From NCBI GenBank assembly GCA_902762795.1, contig CACWPM010000018.1, positions 62,001 to 126,000 of the forward strand: a DNA stretch of 64,000 nt, written 5' to 3'. Each line of letters opens with the position of its first letter. Position 1 is the stretch's first letter. The stretch comes from Fibrobacter succinogenes. Lineage in GTDB: Bacteria > Fibrobacterota > Fibrobacteria > Fibrobacterales > Fibrobacteraceae. The translations under genes were made by a program, and so were the position numbers. This document shows positions 43,892 through 52,075 of the stretch, in pieces. Below the pieces are notes generated by a model that had not been told where the DNA came from, did not search any database, and was given only the letters and a program-made list of their open reading frames with translations.

Positions 43892-46800
43892 CTAGAGCCG
43901 TCCAAAACGGCCTTTTAACCTCGCTAAAGCGTCTTCTTCCACAACCTCTTCGGCATCGACTCCCTTCCGTTTATATTTAAGGATTTCAAAGTCTTCAAGT
44001 AAAGCCTTCGCCTGCAAGTAAAGGTCGGCAAATTTAGGATCATCCGTTGGCATGCGGTCGATTTTTCCAAGGAGTTCACGCGCATTTTTCAGTTCATGAT
44101 CCTTGAGGTAACGCGCCTTGAGGTATGGGCGAAAATATTCGCGGAGGGTATTGGCCGAAAGCTCCGTATTTTCGTTGGATGTGCTGAAATTGCGAGATGC
44201 ACTAGATTCGCAAGATGCACTAGAATCGCGAGATGCGCCGAGCTCGCCACACACAAGATTTATTCCGAGGAGCTCCGAGACCGCACACAGTCGTTCAAAC
44301 AAAGTAAGTTCTTTTTGGTACGCAGTATGGATCGCTATTATTATTTTATTTTGAGCTAAAGTTTTTTCAGCAGAATTACGCATGTTCACGCTGAAATCTT
44401 TAAGGATATTCCAACATTTCACGAACGCATCAGCACTGACAAGTCCCGATTCATACGTAGCACGTACAAGCGAAAGGCGGATTTCTTCATCTTCGCTGCG
44501 CGTGTTCGCGGCAAGACTCTTGAAGTCGCGAATCTTTTTTCCTCGCGAGAACTCAAGCCCCGTGAAACGCACACAGCGATTGGCATCAAGAAGGTCGGCA
44601 ATGAGAGATTTCGCCACCCAAATTTTGAGCACAGTTTCAAAGTTATCCGCAAAGACTCCGCCTGTTTCGAGCAAATTCAAACGATCGGCAATGAGTTGCT
44701 TTTTTTCTTCGGAGAGAGGGGTTTTCTGTTGAGCAGAACGCGACGCAGTTTCGAGATGCGATGCAGATTCGAGACGTCCGCCCTCCACACGTTTGCGGAA
44801 AGCTTGCCAAAAACGGGATTCATCCGACATCATCAAAGCGGATTCGCCAAGCCGCCAGCCAAAACGCATATTTTCAAGCGGAAAATCAATGCCAAACGTC
44901 ACAATCGCTGGTCGAACAGCAAGGAACATGCGGTAAGAACCCCATTCGGGTGACACTTCTATAGCGACCGTTCGCGCCCCTGTATCAGAAACCGCCGTCA
45001 GGCGCTCACTCTCGCCTACACCGCCAGCTTCCGCTTGGCGGCTTCGGCTCACATTAAAAGGTTCCGGGAAACCAGGCTTCGAAACGACCAAATGCAAGCG
45101 CAAATGATTTTCTTTGTCCGGATTCACCGTCGGAACGTCGATGCTAGCGCCGTTTGCACCCGAGCGGATTTCCTTTGTATTCGAAAATACTTCGTAAAGG
45201 AGCTGCAGCGGAGCCTTATGCGGAAAGTTCTCAAGCGCCGCAAAGAATTCATCATCAATCGCAGTGCGCTTGGCTTCGAGCGATTTTTTGACGCTTTTCG
45301 GCATCTCGCGAATCACGGATTCAATCATCCATTCGCGCCATTGCTGGATGCTCATCGCAAATTTTGCCGGAGAAATTTCAGTCAGCAAGTCATAAGGCAA
45401 ATGAAGCGTAATGCCATCGCAATCGCGAGTCGCATCAAAAACCATTTCGCCCGTAACCACACGCTCACCAATACGGAAATGCTCGATGGAACCGCCATTA
45501 ACAGGTTTTAGGTCATAGGTTTTAGGTGTTAGGTTTTTCTTATTCCAACGAGAAGGCGATTCCGGGACGGAGCCCGGAATGACAATGCGATTGAAGCCCC
45601 TCTCGTCTTTCGTCTGTAGGGCAACGCCCGTTCTCTCGTCCAATAAATCCAGCCAATACTTTTCGTCAAATTTGAGGAATTGGTCGGTGTGCTCGCGGAT
45701 GTAGTCTTTAAGCGTCTTGATGGAATTGACTTTACCTGCAATTCGCGTGTAGTATTCCACAAGCGCATCTTCGCTCGGAGCAATCCCGAACTGGCGTTTA
45801 CGCGCTTCGAGAGCGTGGAGATTTTCAACAACACGGTCGTTGTGCGTCATGAAATCGAAAGGCCTTGCCACCTCGCCCATCACCACCGCGTCGCGCCAGA
45901 AAATCTGGGCGCAGTCTTCGGGATTCACGCGAGCATAATCGATACGATGGCCTCGGCTAATCACAAGACCGCGGAAGCTCACTTCTTCGACAGCTTCGAC
46001 AAAGCCGCGTTCCTTGTTCCACGTCGGTTCAAACCAGCGACGCGTACAGAACGGTTCGGCCACTTGCAAAATCCATTCCGGCTTGATTTCGGCAGCCTTC
46101 GTGAGAAACGTACGACTCGTTTCGCGCACTTCGGCACTGAAAAGCCATTCCACGCTTTTCGCGTACAAATCGCTGCCCGGGAACACATGCGTTTCGCGGC
46201 CGTTCACCAAGCGGTAACAGCCGTTTTCGATATCGCGGTGCGCAATCCCGCCCAGGAATCCGGAGAGGAGCGCAATGTGCAAATTGTCGCGATGGAATGA
46301 ATCGAACGGACAAACTTTATTTTCAATTTTTACTTCGAGAATGCGGCTGAACTGTTCGTACAAATCGACCCATTCACGCAAGCGCAAAAAATGCATACTA
46401 TTCTTGTCACAGAACTTGCGGAGTTTGTTCCAAGTTTTGCCGTCCCAGTCCGTGCAGAAAGCATTCCACATCGAAACGTAAACGAGGAAATCGCTCTTGT
46501 GACCGCAGAATTTGCGATGCAGCTGACGGATGCGGGTGCGTTCCGGTTCATCGTTAGGCACCACACGCGGATCCTGGATGCTAAGCGCCGAGCACACGAT
46601 AAGCGCAGGCTGCAAAACGCCCATATCACGAGCGCGCAAAAGCACAGCCGAAAGCGACACGTCCATCGGGAGGCGCGTCATATCGCGGCCAAGCTTGGTC
46701 ACGTGACCGCTAGAATTGTCTGCCGTGAGTGCGCCCAGTTCAAACAACGTCTTGTAAGCGCCACGGAACGCCGAATGCGGAGGCGACTGCAAGAACGGGA

Positions 46801-48091
46801 AGTTTTCGAGTTCTAGTCCGAGGCTGCGGAGTTGCAGCACCACATTCGCCAAATTGCTACGGCGGATTTCCGGTTCCGTGAATTCATCGCGCTTTTCAAA
46901 ATTCTCGGGAGAGTAAAGGCGAATGCACACGCCGGGCTTCACGCGCCCCGCGCGTCCAGTGCGCTGCCGCGCACTGGCCTTCGAAATTTCTTCGACGGGA
47001 AGCCCCTGGATTCTCGCCTGCGCATTGTATCGCGAGATTCGAGCCATACCCGTATCGACAACGTAAGCAATTCCCGGAATCGTCAAGGAAGTTTCAGCAA
47101 TGTTCGTCGCCAAGACCACGCGAGTCTTGCCGGTATGCTTGAAAATGCGGCGCTGTTCGTCAGGACTCATGCGTCCATACAACGGAAGCACATCAAACGT
47201 CGCTGCATCCAGCTCGTGAGCAAGCTCGCCCATCAAGTCCTGAATGTCGCGTTCCGTCGGTAAAAAACAGAGCAAGTGGTCGCGATGCCGCGTTTCCAAA
47301 TCGAGAATCGCATCACGAGCCTCTTCAATCAACCCCGAATCGCCCTTGCCCGAGATATCACGACCGAAACCTCTCTCGTCTCTCGTCTGTAGGGCTCCGC
47401 CCGTTCTCGTATCTGAGAAATAATACTCGACATCCACAGGGTACGTGCGGCCTTCGGCCTCCATCACGCAACTGTTGTCGTAAAACTCTTCGAATAGTTT
47501 TGCATCTAAAGTTGCAGACGCGACAATCAACTTGAAGTCTGGACGCTTTGCAAGAACCGTCTTGAAAATGCCGAGCAAGATATCGATGTTCAACGAGCGT
47601 TCATGCGCTTCGTCAATCATGATGGCGTTGTACTGCCGGAACAAGCGGTCCTTGCGGAACTCCTGCAACAAGATACCATCCGTCATCACCTTGATGGGAG
47701 CTTCATTCGTGCCTTGTTCCCAAAAACGAATTTTCGTCGAGACTAGCTCTTCGTCCTTGAGTTCTTCGCGCAAGCGGTCGGCAATGGAGATTGCCGCCAA
47801 ACGCCGAGGTTCCGTCACGCCGATTTTAAAGGAACAGGTATTAGGTTTTAGGTTACAGGTTTTAGGAGTCTCCGAATGACACTCCCCATCACTTCCTACT
47901 TCCGACTTCCTACTGTCTACTTTTTCTAAAAACCATTCCAGCAAAAACTTCGGTAATTGCGTAGATTTGCCGGAACCCGTATCGGCCTTGACAATAATGA
48001 CTTGATGTTTTTCTAAAAGCTCAAAAAACTCCTCCCGATGTTCAACAACGGGAAGCTCAGGATATTCAATCTTCAAATCAGACAAAAACAT
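43892..48091 (-). CDS. hrpA: ATP-dependent RNA helicase HrpA with repeat-derived insertions
   Basis: 1399 residues, DEAH-box type. Walker A GSGKST (39-44), DEAH (160-163), then ATNIAETSLTIPGI and QRTGRAGRVKPG. The C-terminal OB-like and DUF3418 regions follow. Residues about 57-89 (VDSRKSEVGSD to NTCSFK) between motifs I and Ia, about 224-245 (TRTGGALQTRDERGF) and about 823-864 (ERTGVALQTKDERGF, then VIPGSVPESPSRW) are encoded by dispersed repeats (see repeat features). A further tandem-repeat insertion lies at about 1277-1300. Length exceeds the roughly 1300 of E. coli HrpA. The helicase rescues stalled ribosomes on mRNA. Confidence 0.92.
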   Translation of the reverse strand: MFLSDLKIEYPELPVVEHREEFFELLEKHQVIIVKADTGSGKSTQLPKFLLEWFLEKVDSRKSEVGSDGECHSETPKTCNLKPNTCSFKIGVTEPRRLAAISIADRLREELKDEELVSTKIRFWEQGTNEAPIKVMTDGILLQEFRKDRLFRQYNAIMIDEAHERSLNIDILLGIFKTVLAKRPDFKLIVASATLDAKLFEEFYDNSCVMEAEGRTYPVDVEYYFSDTRTGGALQTRDERGFGRDISGKGDSGLIEEARDAILDLETRHRDHLLCFLPTERDIQDLMGELAHELDAATFDVLPLYGRMSPDEQRRIFKHTGKTRVVLATNIAETSLTIPGIAYVVDTGMARISRYNAQARIQGLPVEEISKASARQRTGRAGRVKPGVCIRLYSPENFEKRDEFTEPEIRRSNLANVVLQLRSLGLELENFPFLQSPPHSAFRGAYKTLFELGALTADNSSGHVTKLGRDMTRLPMDVSLSAVLLRARDMGVLQPALIVCSALSIQDPRVVPNDEPERTRIRQLHRKFCGHKSDFLVYVSMWNAFCTDWDGKTWNKLRKFCDKNSMHFLRLREWVDLYEQFSRILEVKIENKVCPFDSFHRDNLHIALLSGFLGGIAHRDIENGCYRLVNGRETHVFPGSDLYAKSVEWLFSAEVRETSRTFLTKAAEIKPEWILQVAEPFCTRRWFEPTWNKERGFVEAVEEVSFRGLVISRGHRIDYARVNPEDCAQIFWRDAVVMGEVARPFDFMTHNDRVVENLHALEARKRQFGIAPSEDALVEYYTRIAGKVNSIKTLKDYIREHTDQFLKFDEKYWLDLLDERTGVALQTKDERGFNRIVIPGSVPESPSRWNKKNLTPKTYDLKPVNGGSIEHFRIGERVVTGEMVFDATRDCDGITLHLPYDLLTEISPAKFAMSIQQWREWMIESVIREMPKSVKKSLEAKRTAIDDEFFAALENFPHKAPLQLLYEVFSNTKEIRSGANGASIDVPTVNPDKENHLRLHLVVSKPGFPEPFNVSRSRQAEAGGVGESERLTAVSDTGARTVAIEVSPEWGSYRMFLAVRPAIVTFGIDFPLENMRFGWRLGESALMMSDESRFWQAFRKRVEGGRLESASHLETASRSAQQKTPLSEEKKQLIADRLNLLETGGVFADNFETVLKIWVAKSLIADLLDANRCVRFTGLEFSRGKKIRDFKSLAANTRSEDEEIRLSLVRATYESGLVSADAFVKCWNILKDFSVNMRNSAEKTLAQNKIIIAIHTAYQKELTLFERLCAVSELLGINLVCGELGASRDSSASCESSASRNFSTSNENTELSANTLREYFRPYLKARYLKDHELKNARELLGKIDRMPTDDPKFADLYLQAKALLEDFEILKYKRKGVDAEEVVEEDALARLKGRFGRL
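44192..44245. repeat. 18-bp tandem repeat inside hrpA
   Basis: Units GCGAGATGCACTAGATTC, GCAAGATGCACTAGAATC and GCGAGATGCGCCGAGCTC occur in order. The period is again six codons, and it shares the GCGAGATGC word with the DUF58 gene repeat. Confidence 0.85.
45498..45628. repeat. Composite dispersed-repeat insertion in hrpA (third)
   Basis: Contains TTAGG-arm words (ACAGGTTTTAGG, then ATAGGTTTTAGGTGTTAGG), a REP-like palindrome ATTCCGGGACGGAGCCCGGAATGACA... and a GTCTTTCGTCTG word, all kept in frame. It encodes the stretch after LDERTGV. Confidence 0.8.
47355..47418. repeat. GTCTCGTCTGTAGGGC insertion in hrpA (second)
   Basis: CCTCTCGTCTCTCGTCTG, then TAGGGCTCCGCCCG, encodes GALQTRDERGF; the same words in the third insertion encode VALQTKDERGF. 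It belongs to the family at 28853-28885 and 49308-49342. Confidence 0.8.
47836..47928. repeat. Composite dispersed-repeat insertion in hrpA (first)
   Basis: The TTAGG words (ACAGGTATTAGGTTTTAGG, then GTTACAGGTTTTAGG) are followed by AGTCTCCGAATGACAC (REP-like) and CTTCCTACTTCCGACTTCC, then TACTGTCTAC. It is inserted in frame between helicase motifs I and Ia. Confidence 0.85.
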
Positions 48092-48093
48092 TC

Positions 48094-48222
48094 TATAGGT
48101 TTCAGGTTACAGGTTTTAGGTATTAGGTTAATTTCATGCACTTCGTGCATCTATAAAACGGGCGACGGAGTCGCGATAATAAATCCTATTACCTAACTCC
48201 TAAAACCTAATTCCTACTCTTT
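48094..48222. repeat. Paired-arm TTAGG repeat with two hairpins (copy at hrpA start)
   Basis: Left arm TAGGTTTCAGGTTACAGG then TTTTAGGTATTAGG (48096-48129). Core: ATGCAC TTC GTGCAT (48136-48150), CTATAAAACGG, GCGAC GGA GTCGC (48162-48174). Right arm CCTATTACCTAACTCC then TAAAACCTAATTCCTA (48185-48216). The right arm provides the TAG stop of the reverse-strand zinc-ribbon gene. Confidence 0.8.
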
Positions 48223-48354
48223 AATATGCCCGCATTTGTCGCAGGTGAGCTTGTAGCTGTTATCGGGGTCAACCACCATCACGCCGTCGCATTCCGGAAC
48301 TTCGCAGGGGAGTTCCCCCGGCATCACATCTCTGTAAGTCTTTTTTTCTTCCAT
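48214..48354 (-). CDS. Small zinc-ribbon protein
   Basis: 46 residues from ATG 48354 (MEEKKTYRDV); an upstream in-frame start at 48399 is less likely. Cysteines in PCEVPEC and CDKCGH make a short zinc ribbon. The stop codon is inside the repeat arm. No family is named. It is divergent from the thioesterase gene. Confidence 0.65.
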   Translation of the reverse strand: MEEKKTYRDVMPGELPCEVPECDGVMVVDPDNSYKLTCDKCGHIKE

Positions 48355-48415
48355 AATGCACTGAATATAGAAATTCGTGCCCCCGCACCGCCAATACATT
48401 ACTTATTTTTTCAGC

Positions 48416-48901
48416 ATGGAAAACGCAAAAACAGTCAAGCAATCTCAAGTCGAAACCCGCGACATCGTTCACCCTTCCGACGTCAACGCCTACAATTTCG
48501 TATTCGGCGGACACATGATGTCGCTCCTCGACAAAGCCGCCTGCATCGCCGCCTATACGCACGCAAGGCGCAGAGTCACAACGATTTCCATCGACAATGT
48601 ACGCTTTTTCAAGCCGGCAACCATCGGCACGATTCTCACGATTAAAGCCTCCGTGAACCGCGTGTTCAACACTTCATTAGAAGTCGGTCTCAAAGTCGTG
48701 GGAGTCCACCCGCAAATTTCGTGGCAGCCCGAAGTCATTTGCCACGCGTACATGACATTTGTCGCTCTGGACGAAAGCGGCAAGCCTACCCCCATTCCCT
48801 CCATCATCCCCGAAACCGAAGACGAAATCCGCCGTTTCGAAGAAGCCGAAATCCGTCGCGAAGCACGAAAAAAACTCGCAGAACAGCTTTCAAACAAGTA
48901 G
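48416..48901 (+). CDS. Acyl-CoA thioesterase (hotdog fold, YciA/YkhA-like)
   Basis: 161 residues from ATG 48416 (MENAKTV); an upstream in-frame ATG at 48377 is less likely. The domain has VHPSDVNAYNFVFGGHMMS with the catalytic Asp/Asn region, LDKAACIAAYTHA and TISIDNVRFFKPA. These enzymes hydrolyse medium to long acyl-CoA. The last 30 residues are charged and helical. No clear ribosome binding site precedes it. Confidence 0.9.
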   Translation: MENAKTVKQSQVETRDIVHPSDVNAYNFVFGGHMMSLLDKAACIAAYTHARRRVTTISIDNVRFFKPATIGTILTIKASVNRVFNTSLEVGLKVVGVHPQISWQPEVICHAYMTFVALDESGKPTPIPSIIPETEDEIRRFEEAEIRREARKKLAEQLSNK

Positions 48902-48934
48902 AACTCGAATTTTCAACCCGATTTTAGCCATCTA

Positions 48935-48972
48935 TACCTATAAAAATGGCGATAGCCCACATTTTATAGGTA
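48935..48972. repeat. Long inverted repeat, copy 1
   Basis: TACCTATAAAAAT ... ATTTTATAGGTA form a stem of about 11-12 bp around a 12-14-base loop. The arms are the same as in copies 2 and 3. Confidence 0.85.
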
Positions 48973-49102
48973 CGATTCGAAGAAAAAAAGCTCTCCTGCT
49001 TTAGTTTAAAACAAAACAAGACGCATACAAAACAAAAAAAATTAAAATACATGCTTTTTTCACTAAACTTTAGCATTTTTCAGTACAAATAAACTAACAA
49101 AG

Positions 49103-49139
49103 TACCTATAAAAAAGACTTTATCGCAATTTTATAGGTA
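49103..49139. repeat. Long inverted repeat, copy 2
   Basis: TACCTATAAAA (49103-49113) pairs with TTTTATAGGTA (49129-49139); the loop is AAAGACTTTATCGCAA. The 3' half AATTTTATAGGTA is shared exactly with copy 3. Confidence 0.88.
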
Positions 49140-49166
49140 GCCAACCCCAAGAGCGAGGGAAACAAG

Positions 49167-49203
49167 ACCTATAAAAAAATACATTATCTCAATTTTATAG
49201 GTA
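49167..49203. repeat. Long inverted repeat, copy 3
   Basis: ACCTATAAAA pairs with TTTTATAGGT; the loop AAATACATTATCTCAA resembles that of copy 2 beyond the arms, which supports duplication. Confidence 0.88.
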
Positions 49204-49307
49204 CCCCGCACGAAAAAAGCACCACAGCGAGCGGCCTCAAAGCTCATTTCGAATAAATTTCATCCTTCCACTCTAGTCCTGAAACGAGTCCAACGACATT
49301 TTTTCCT

Positions 49308-49342
49308 CTCTCGTCTTTCGTTTGGATTCTCTCGTCTAATTA
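49308..49342. repeat. GTCTTTCGTC-type dispersed repeat
   Basis: CTCTCGTCTTTCGTTTGG, then ATTCTCTCGTCTAATT. It shares the words found in the hrpA insertions and at the epimerase end (28853-28885). Confidence 0.6.
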
Positions 49343-49420
49343 AAACACTGGATACAGTCGAAAACATTTTATTAAAAACGACCCTTTGACGCGCCGTCTT
49401 TCGTTTCTAGATTTTTACAC

Positions 49421-50755
49421 ATGAAAAAGATCGACGTCAAGGACCGTTCGCTCATTAGCCTTTCGTGGCCGCTAATTCTCACGTTCGCCGTGAGCATGAT
49501 TCAGCCCATGATGGATAGCTGGTTCTTGTCGCGCACTTCCGAAACCGCAGCAGCCGGCGTCGGAGCCATGCTCCCGATTCTCGGGGCTCTTTTCACCGCA
49601 CTTCACGCATTTGCGCAGTCCGGCGCAAGCATCGTCTCGCAGTACATCGGCGCGAAGCAAAAAAGCCACGCAAGCAGCACGCAGACAATGGTCCTCTTCG
49701 GGAGCATCCTTCTTGGCGTCGCGCTCACGCTCATCATCTACCCGCTTTCCGGGAACATTCCACAATGGATGGGACTCACCGATGAGCCCGCCAAATATGC
49801 CACGCAATTTTTAAGCGTCGTTTCGTTCGGGTTCGCCTTCCGCGCTCTGCAAACCATCCTCACCGCCCTCATCGCGACACACGGCCTTACCATTTGGAAC
49901 TTTGTCGGTAACACGCTCACAATCGCCACAAACGCAGCCTTGAATGTCGTATTCCTCGAAGGATATTTTGGGCTCCCCAAGATGGGCGTTTACGGCGTGG
50001 CCCTCGCCACCGCACTCTCGTGGCTCATTTCTTCGGGCATTCTTTGGCTTGTGCTCAAGTTCAAAGTGCACCACCACAGCAAAACCCGCGACTGGAAGCG
50101 CACCCGAGTTCTTTTGCCCGACTGGATCCGCATCGGGCTTCCCGCCGCCGCAGAACCCATCAGCTTCCAGCTTTTCCAGGTATTCATCACGGCGATGGTC
50201 GTCTACATCGGCACAACCGCAATGACCGCCCGTGTGTTCGCCGGTAACTTTGCCGCTTTGTCTATAATTCTCGGAGTCGGCCTTGGCAGCGGAAACCAGA
50301 TTCTCGTGGCACACCTCGTCGGTGCGCATGACTACATAAAAGCAAACCACCGCGTTCACCAAACACTCGCCGTAGGCATCACCAGTGGTTTTTTGCTATC
50401 CGTCGCAGTAGCCCTCCTCGGCGAGCACCTGCTCAGGCTTTACACCGACAATCCAGAAGTTCTCCGCCTCGGCAAAATCTGCCTCTGGTGCGACGTTGCC
50501 GTGCAACCCTTCAAAGCCGTAAACTTTATCGTCACCACATCGCTCCGTGCCGCAGGCGATTCCAAATTCCCGGCACTCGTCGGTAGCGGCATGATGTGGA
50601 CACTCGGCCTTGCAACCTCGCTTATCCTCGCATTTGTCGTTGGGCTTGGGCTCCCCGGCCTTTGGCTTGGCATGGCCGCCGACGAATTCTACCGCTCGTT
50701 TGCCAACATTTGGCGCTGGCATAGCGGCCGCTGGAAAAGCAAGGCGGTGGTATAA
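49421..50755 (+). CDS. MATE-family multidrug/metabolite efflux transporter
   Basis: 444 residues with about 12 membrane helices. LISLSWPLILTFAVSMIQPMMDSWFLS, the QSGASIVSQYIGAK motif and VGLGSGNQILVAHLVGA in the second half are typical of MATE proteins. It exports cationic compounds by Na+ or H+ antiport. It is preceded by the three inverted repeats and followed by a strong bidirectional terminator. Confidence 0.95.
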   Translation: MKKIDVKDRSLISLSWPLILTFAVSMIQPMMDSWFLSRTSETAAAGVGAMLPILGALFTALHAFAQSGASIVSQYIGAKQKSHASSTQTMVLFGSILLGVALTLIIYPLSGNIPQWMGLTDEPAKYATQFLSVVSFGFAFRALQTILTALIATHGLTIWNFVGNTLTIATNAALNVVFLEGYFGLPKMGVYGVALATALSWLISSGILWLVLKFKVHHHSKTRDWKRTRVLLPDWIRIGLPAAAEPISFQLFQVFITAMVVYIGTTAMTARVFAGNFAALSIILGVGLGSGNQILVAHLVGAHDYIKANHRVHQTLAVGITSGFLLSVAVALLGEHLLRLYTDNPEVLRLGKICLWCDVAVQPFKAVNFIVTTSLRAAGDSKFPALVGSGMMWTLGLATSLILAFVVGLGLPGLWLGMAADEFYRSFANIWRWHSGRWKSKAVV

Positions 50756-50806
50756 ATAGAACTTAGTTGGCAGAACTTAGAGCTTAGATATTTAAAGTGA
50801 TTATGC

Positions 50807-50836
50807 AAAAAGTCCGGCGGGAAAGCCGGACTTTTT
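50807..50836. terminator. Bidirectional terminator
   Basis: A 12-bp stem AAAAAGTCCGGC/GCCGGACTTTTT serves the MATE gene and the converging Rpn gene. A nearly identical hairpin is at 52004-52033. Confidence 0.9.
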
Positions 50837-50856
50837 AACTAAAGAACTTCGTCAAT

Positions 50857-51858
50857 TTACGATTTGCCAAGTGCAGCCTTGATGGCGATAACATCAACTT
50901 CAGAAAGCTCAGTGAAATCAGTAATTTCTTCAACAGGCTTGTTTTTCAACAGCATTTTCTTTGCTATTTCGCGAGCTTTTTGATTGGCGCCCTTTGCGAG
51001 ACCTTTTGCGAGACCCTTTGCGAGACCTTCTTTGAGACCTTCTTTGTGACCTTGACGCAAGCCGCTATCAATAGCCGCTTTATGGATTGCGTATTCATCC
51101 CACTTGGCTTTCTGTGCTTCGTCAATCATCTTCTGTTCCTCTTTCGATAATTTAGCCAATTTCGCTGTCGAAAACAAGAGTTCGAACACCGTATTCGCAT
51201 ACTGCTTGGGCATCAGCGTCATGTTTTTCATGTTCTTGAGTGCGTAAAGTGCCTTATCGAGCGTCGTTTCCAGCTCGTCCAAAGGCTTGTTGAACTTCGG
51301 AAGTTCTACAAATGCAAAATTGAGCGTTTCACAGATACTAGCTCCGTTCATTTCTCGAAGCTTTGCTCGTCGAATGTAGCGGTCATCGGCAAAGACATTA
51401 AATTCCATAAATACAACCGTAACGACAGGGCTCAATTCGTAATTGTATTTTTGTCCGCGTTCGCCCTGCGCTACAATCGTTTGCGAGGCATAATAAATCG
51501 CACGATTGACGATGTTTTCCTGAAAAAGAATCTGCACCTCGATGATAAACCGTCGCCACTCAGAATCGATGCAATGTAAGTCAAATACAGAAGTCCGATT
51601 TTCATTCGAGCCATCGCTGTATTCTTTGTTGCGGGACTGCACATCGACAATCGGCGACGCGATTTCTCCTTCAAGTACAGCGTTCAAAAGCGCAATCAGA
51701 CAGACTTTGTTCTGCGTGTCAGGATTGAAGGCTTTCTTGAATGTTCTGTCAAGAAGAAGATCCGCGAAAACTCCTGCCCCTTTGTATTCTTCGAAAGTCT
51801 TTGCCTCGCCAATCATTTCGCCGTGGCCATTTTTTATTTCGATGCTATTATTTTTCAT
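50857..51858 (-). CDS. Rpn-family PD-(D/E)XK nuclease (recombination-promoting nuclease / putative transposase)
   Basis: 333 residues. The N-terminal region (LDRTFKKAFN ... LIALLNAVLEG) and the nuclease core (VFDLHCIDSEWRRFIIEVQ, with D, E and Q) fit the TIGR01784/PDDEXK_2 Rpn family. Near the C-terminus a GLAKGLAKGLAKG segment is encoded by a 12-bp tandem repeat (about 50994-51035). Rpn proteins promote RecA-independent recombination and are often multi-copy. It is probably monocistronic. Confidence 0.9.
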   Translation of the reverse strand: MKNNSIEIKNGHGEMIGEAKTFEEYKGAGVFADLLLDRTFKKAFNPDTQNKVCLIALLNAVLEGEIASPIVDVQSRNKEYSDGSNENRTSVFDLHCIDSEWRRFIIEVQILFQENIVNRAIYYASQTIVAQGERGQKYNYELSPVVTVVFMEFNVFADDRYIRRAKLREMNGASICETLNFAFVELPKFNKPLDELETTLDKALYALKNMKNMTLMPKQYANTVFELLFSTAKLAKLSKEEQKMIDEAQKAKWDEYAIHKAAIDSGLRQGHKEGLKEGLAKGLAKGLAKGANQKAREIAKKMLLKNKPVEEITDFTELSEVDVIAIKAALGKS

Positions 51859-52003
51859 ATTTTTACGTTGTTAAACGCCCGAAAATGCCGGGTTCATAAA
51901 CAGGAAATCGCTCCCCGTCCTTTATACTAACACGCAATTTTAAGCGATTCGTCTTGTAAAATTTTCAGTAAACCAATTTTTTTACAATAGACAATACTAT
52001 ACG

Positions 52004-52033
52004 AAAAAGTCCGGCGGGAAAGCCGGACGATTT
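52004..52033 (-). terminator. Terminator of the paralogous-domain lipoprotein gene
   Basis: GTCCGGC/GCCGGAC with A and T runs on both sides; on the reverse strand it ends in CTTTTTCG. Confidence 0.8.
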
Positions 52034-52075
52034 TTCTATTGACTAAAGACCATTGACCAATAACAAAAACTAAAA

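Larger units (their letters stand above)
48902..49420. other. Gene-free 519-base region holding three related inverted repeats
   Basis: No gene is seen. Three long inverted repeats are described separately. It also contains GTCTTTCGTTTGG and TCTCGTCTAATT words of the dispersed-repeat family at 49308-49342. The MATE gene follows with no clear ribosome binding site at ATG 49421. Confidence 0.7.

Noticed and set aside
48935-49203. CRISPR array
   Set aside because: The units are self-complementary, irregularly spaced, and lack unique spacers or cas genes.
50857-51858. Insertion sequence carrying the Rpn gene
   Set aside because: No terminal inverted repeats or target duplications are seen; the gene ends at a normal bidirectional terminator.
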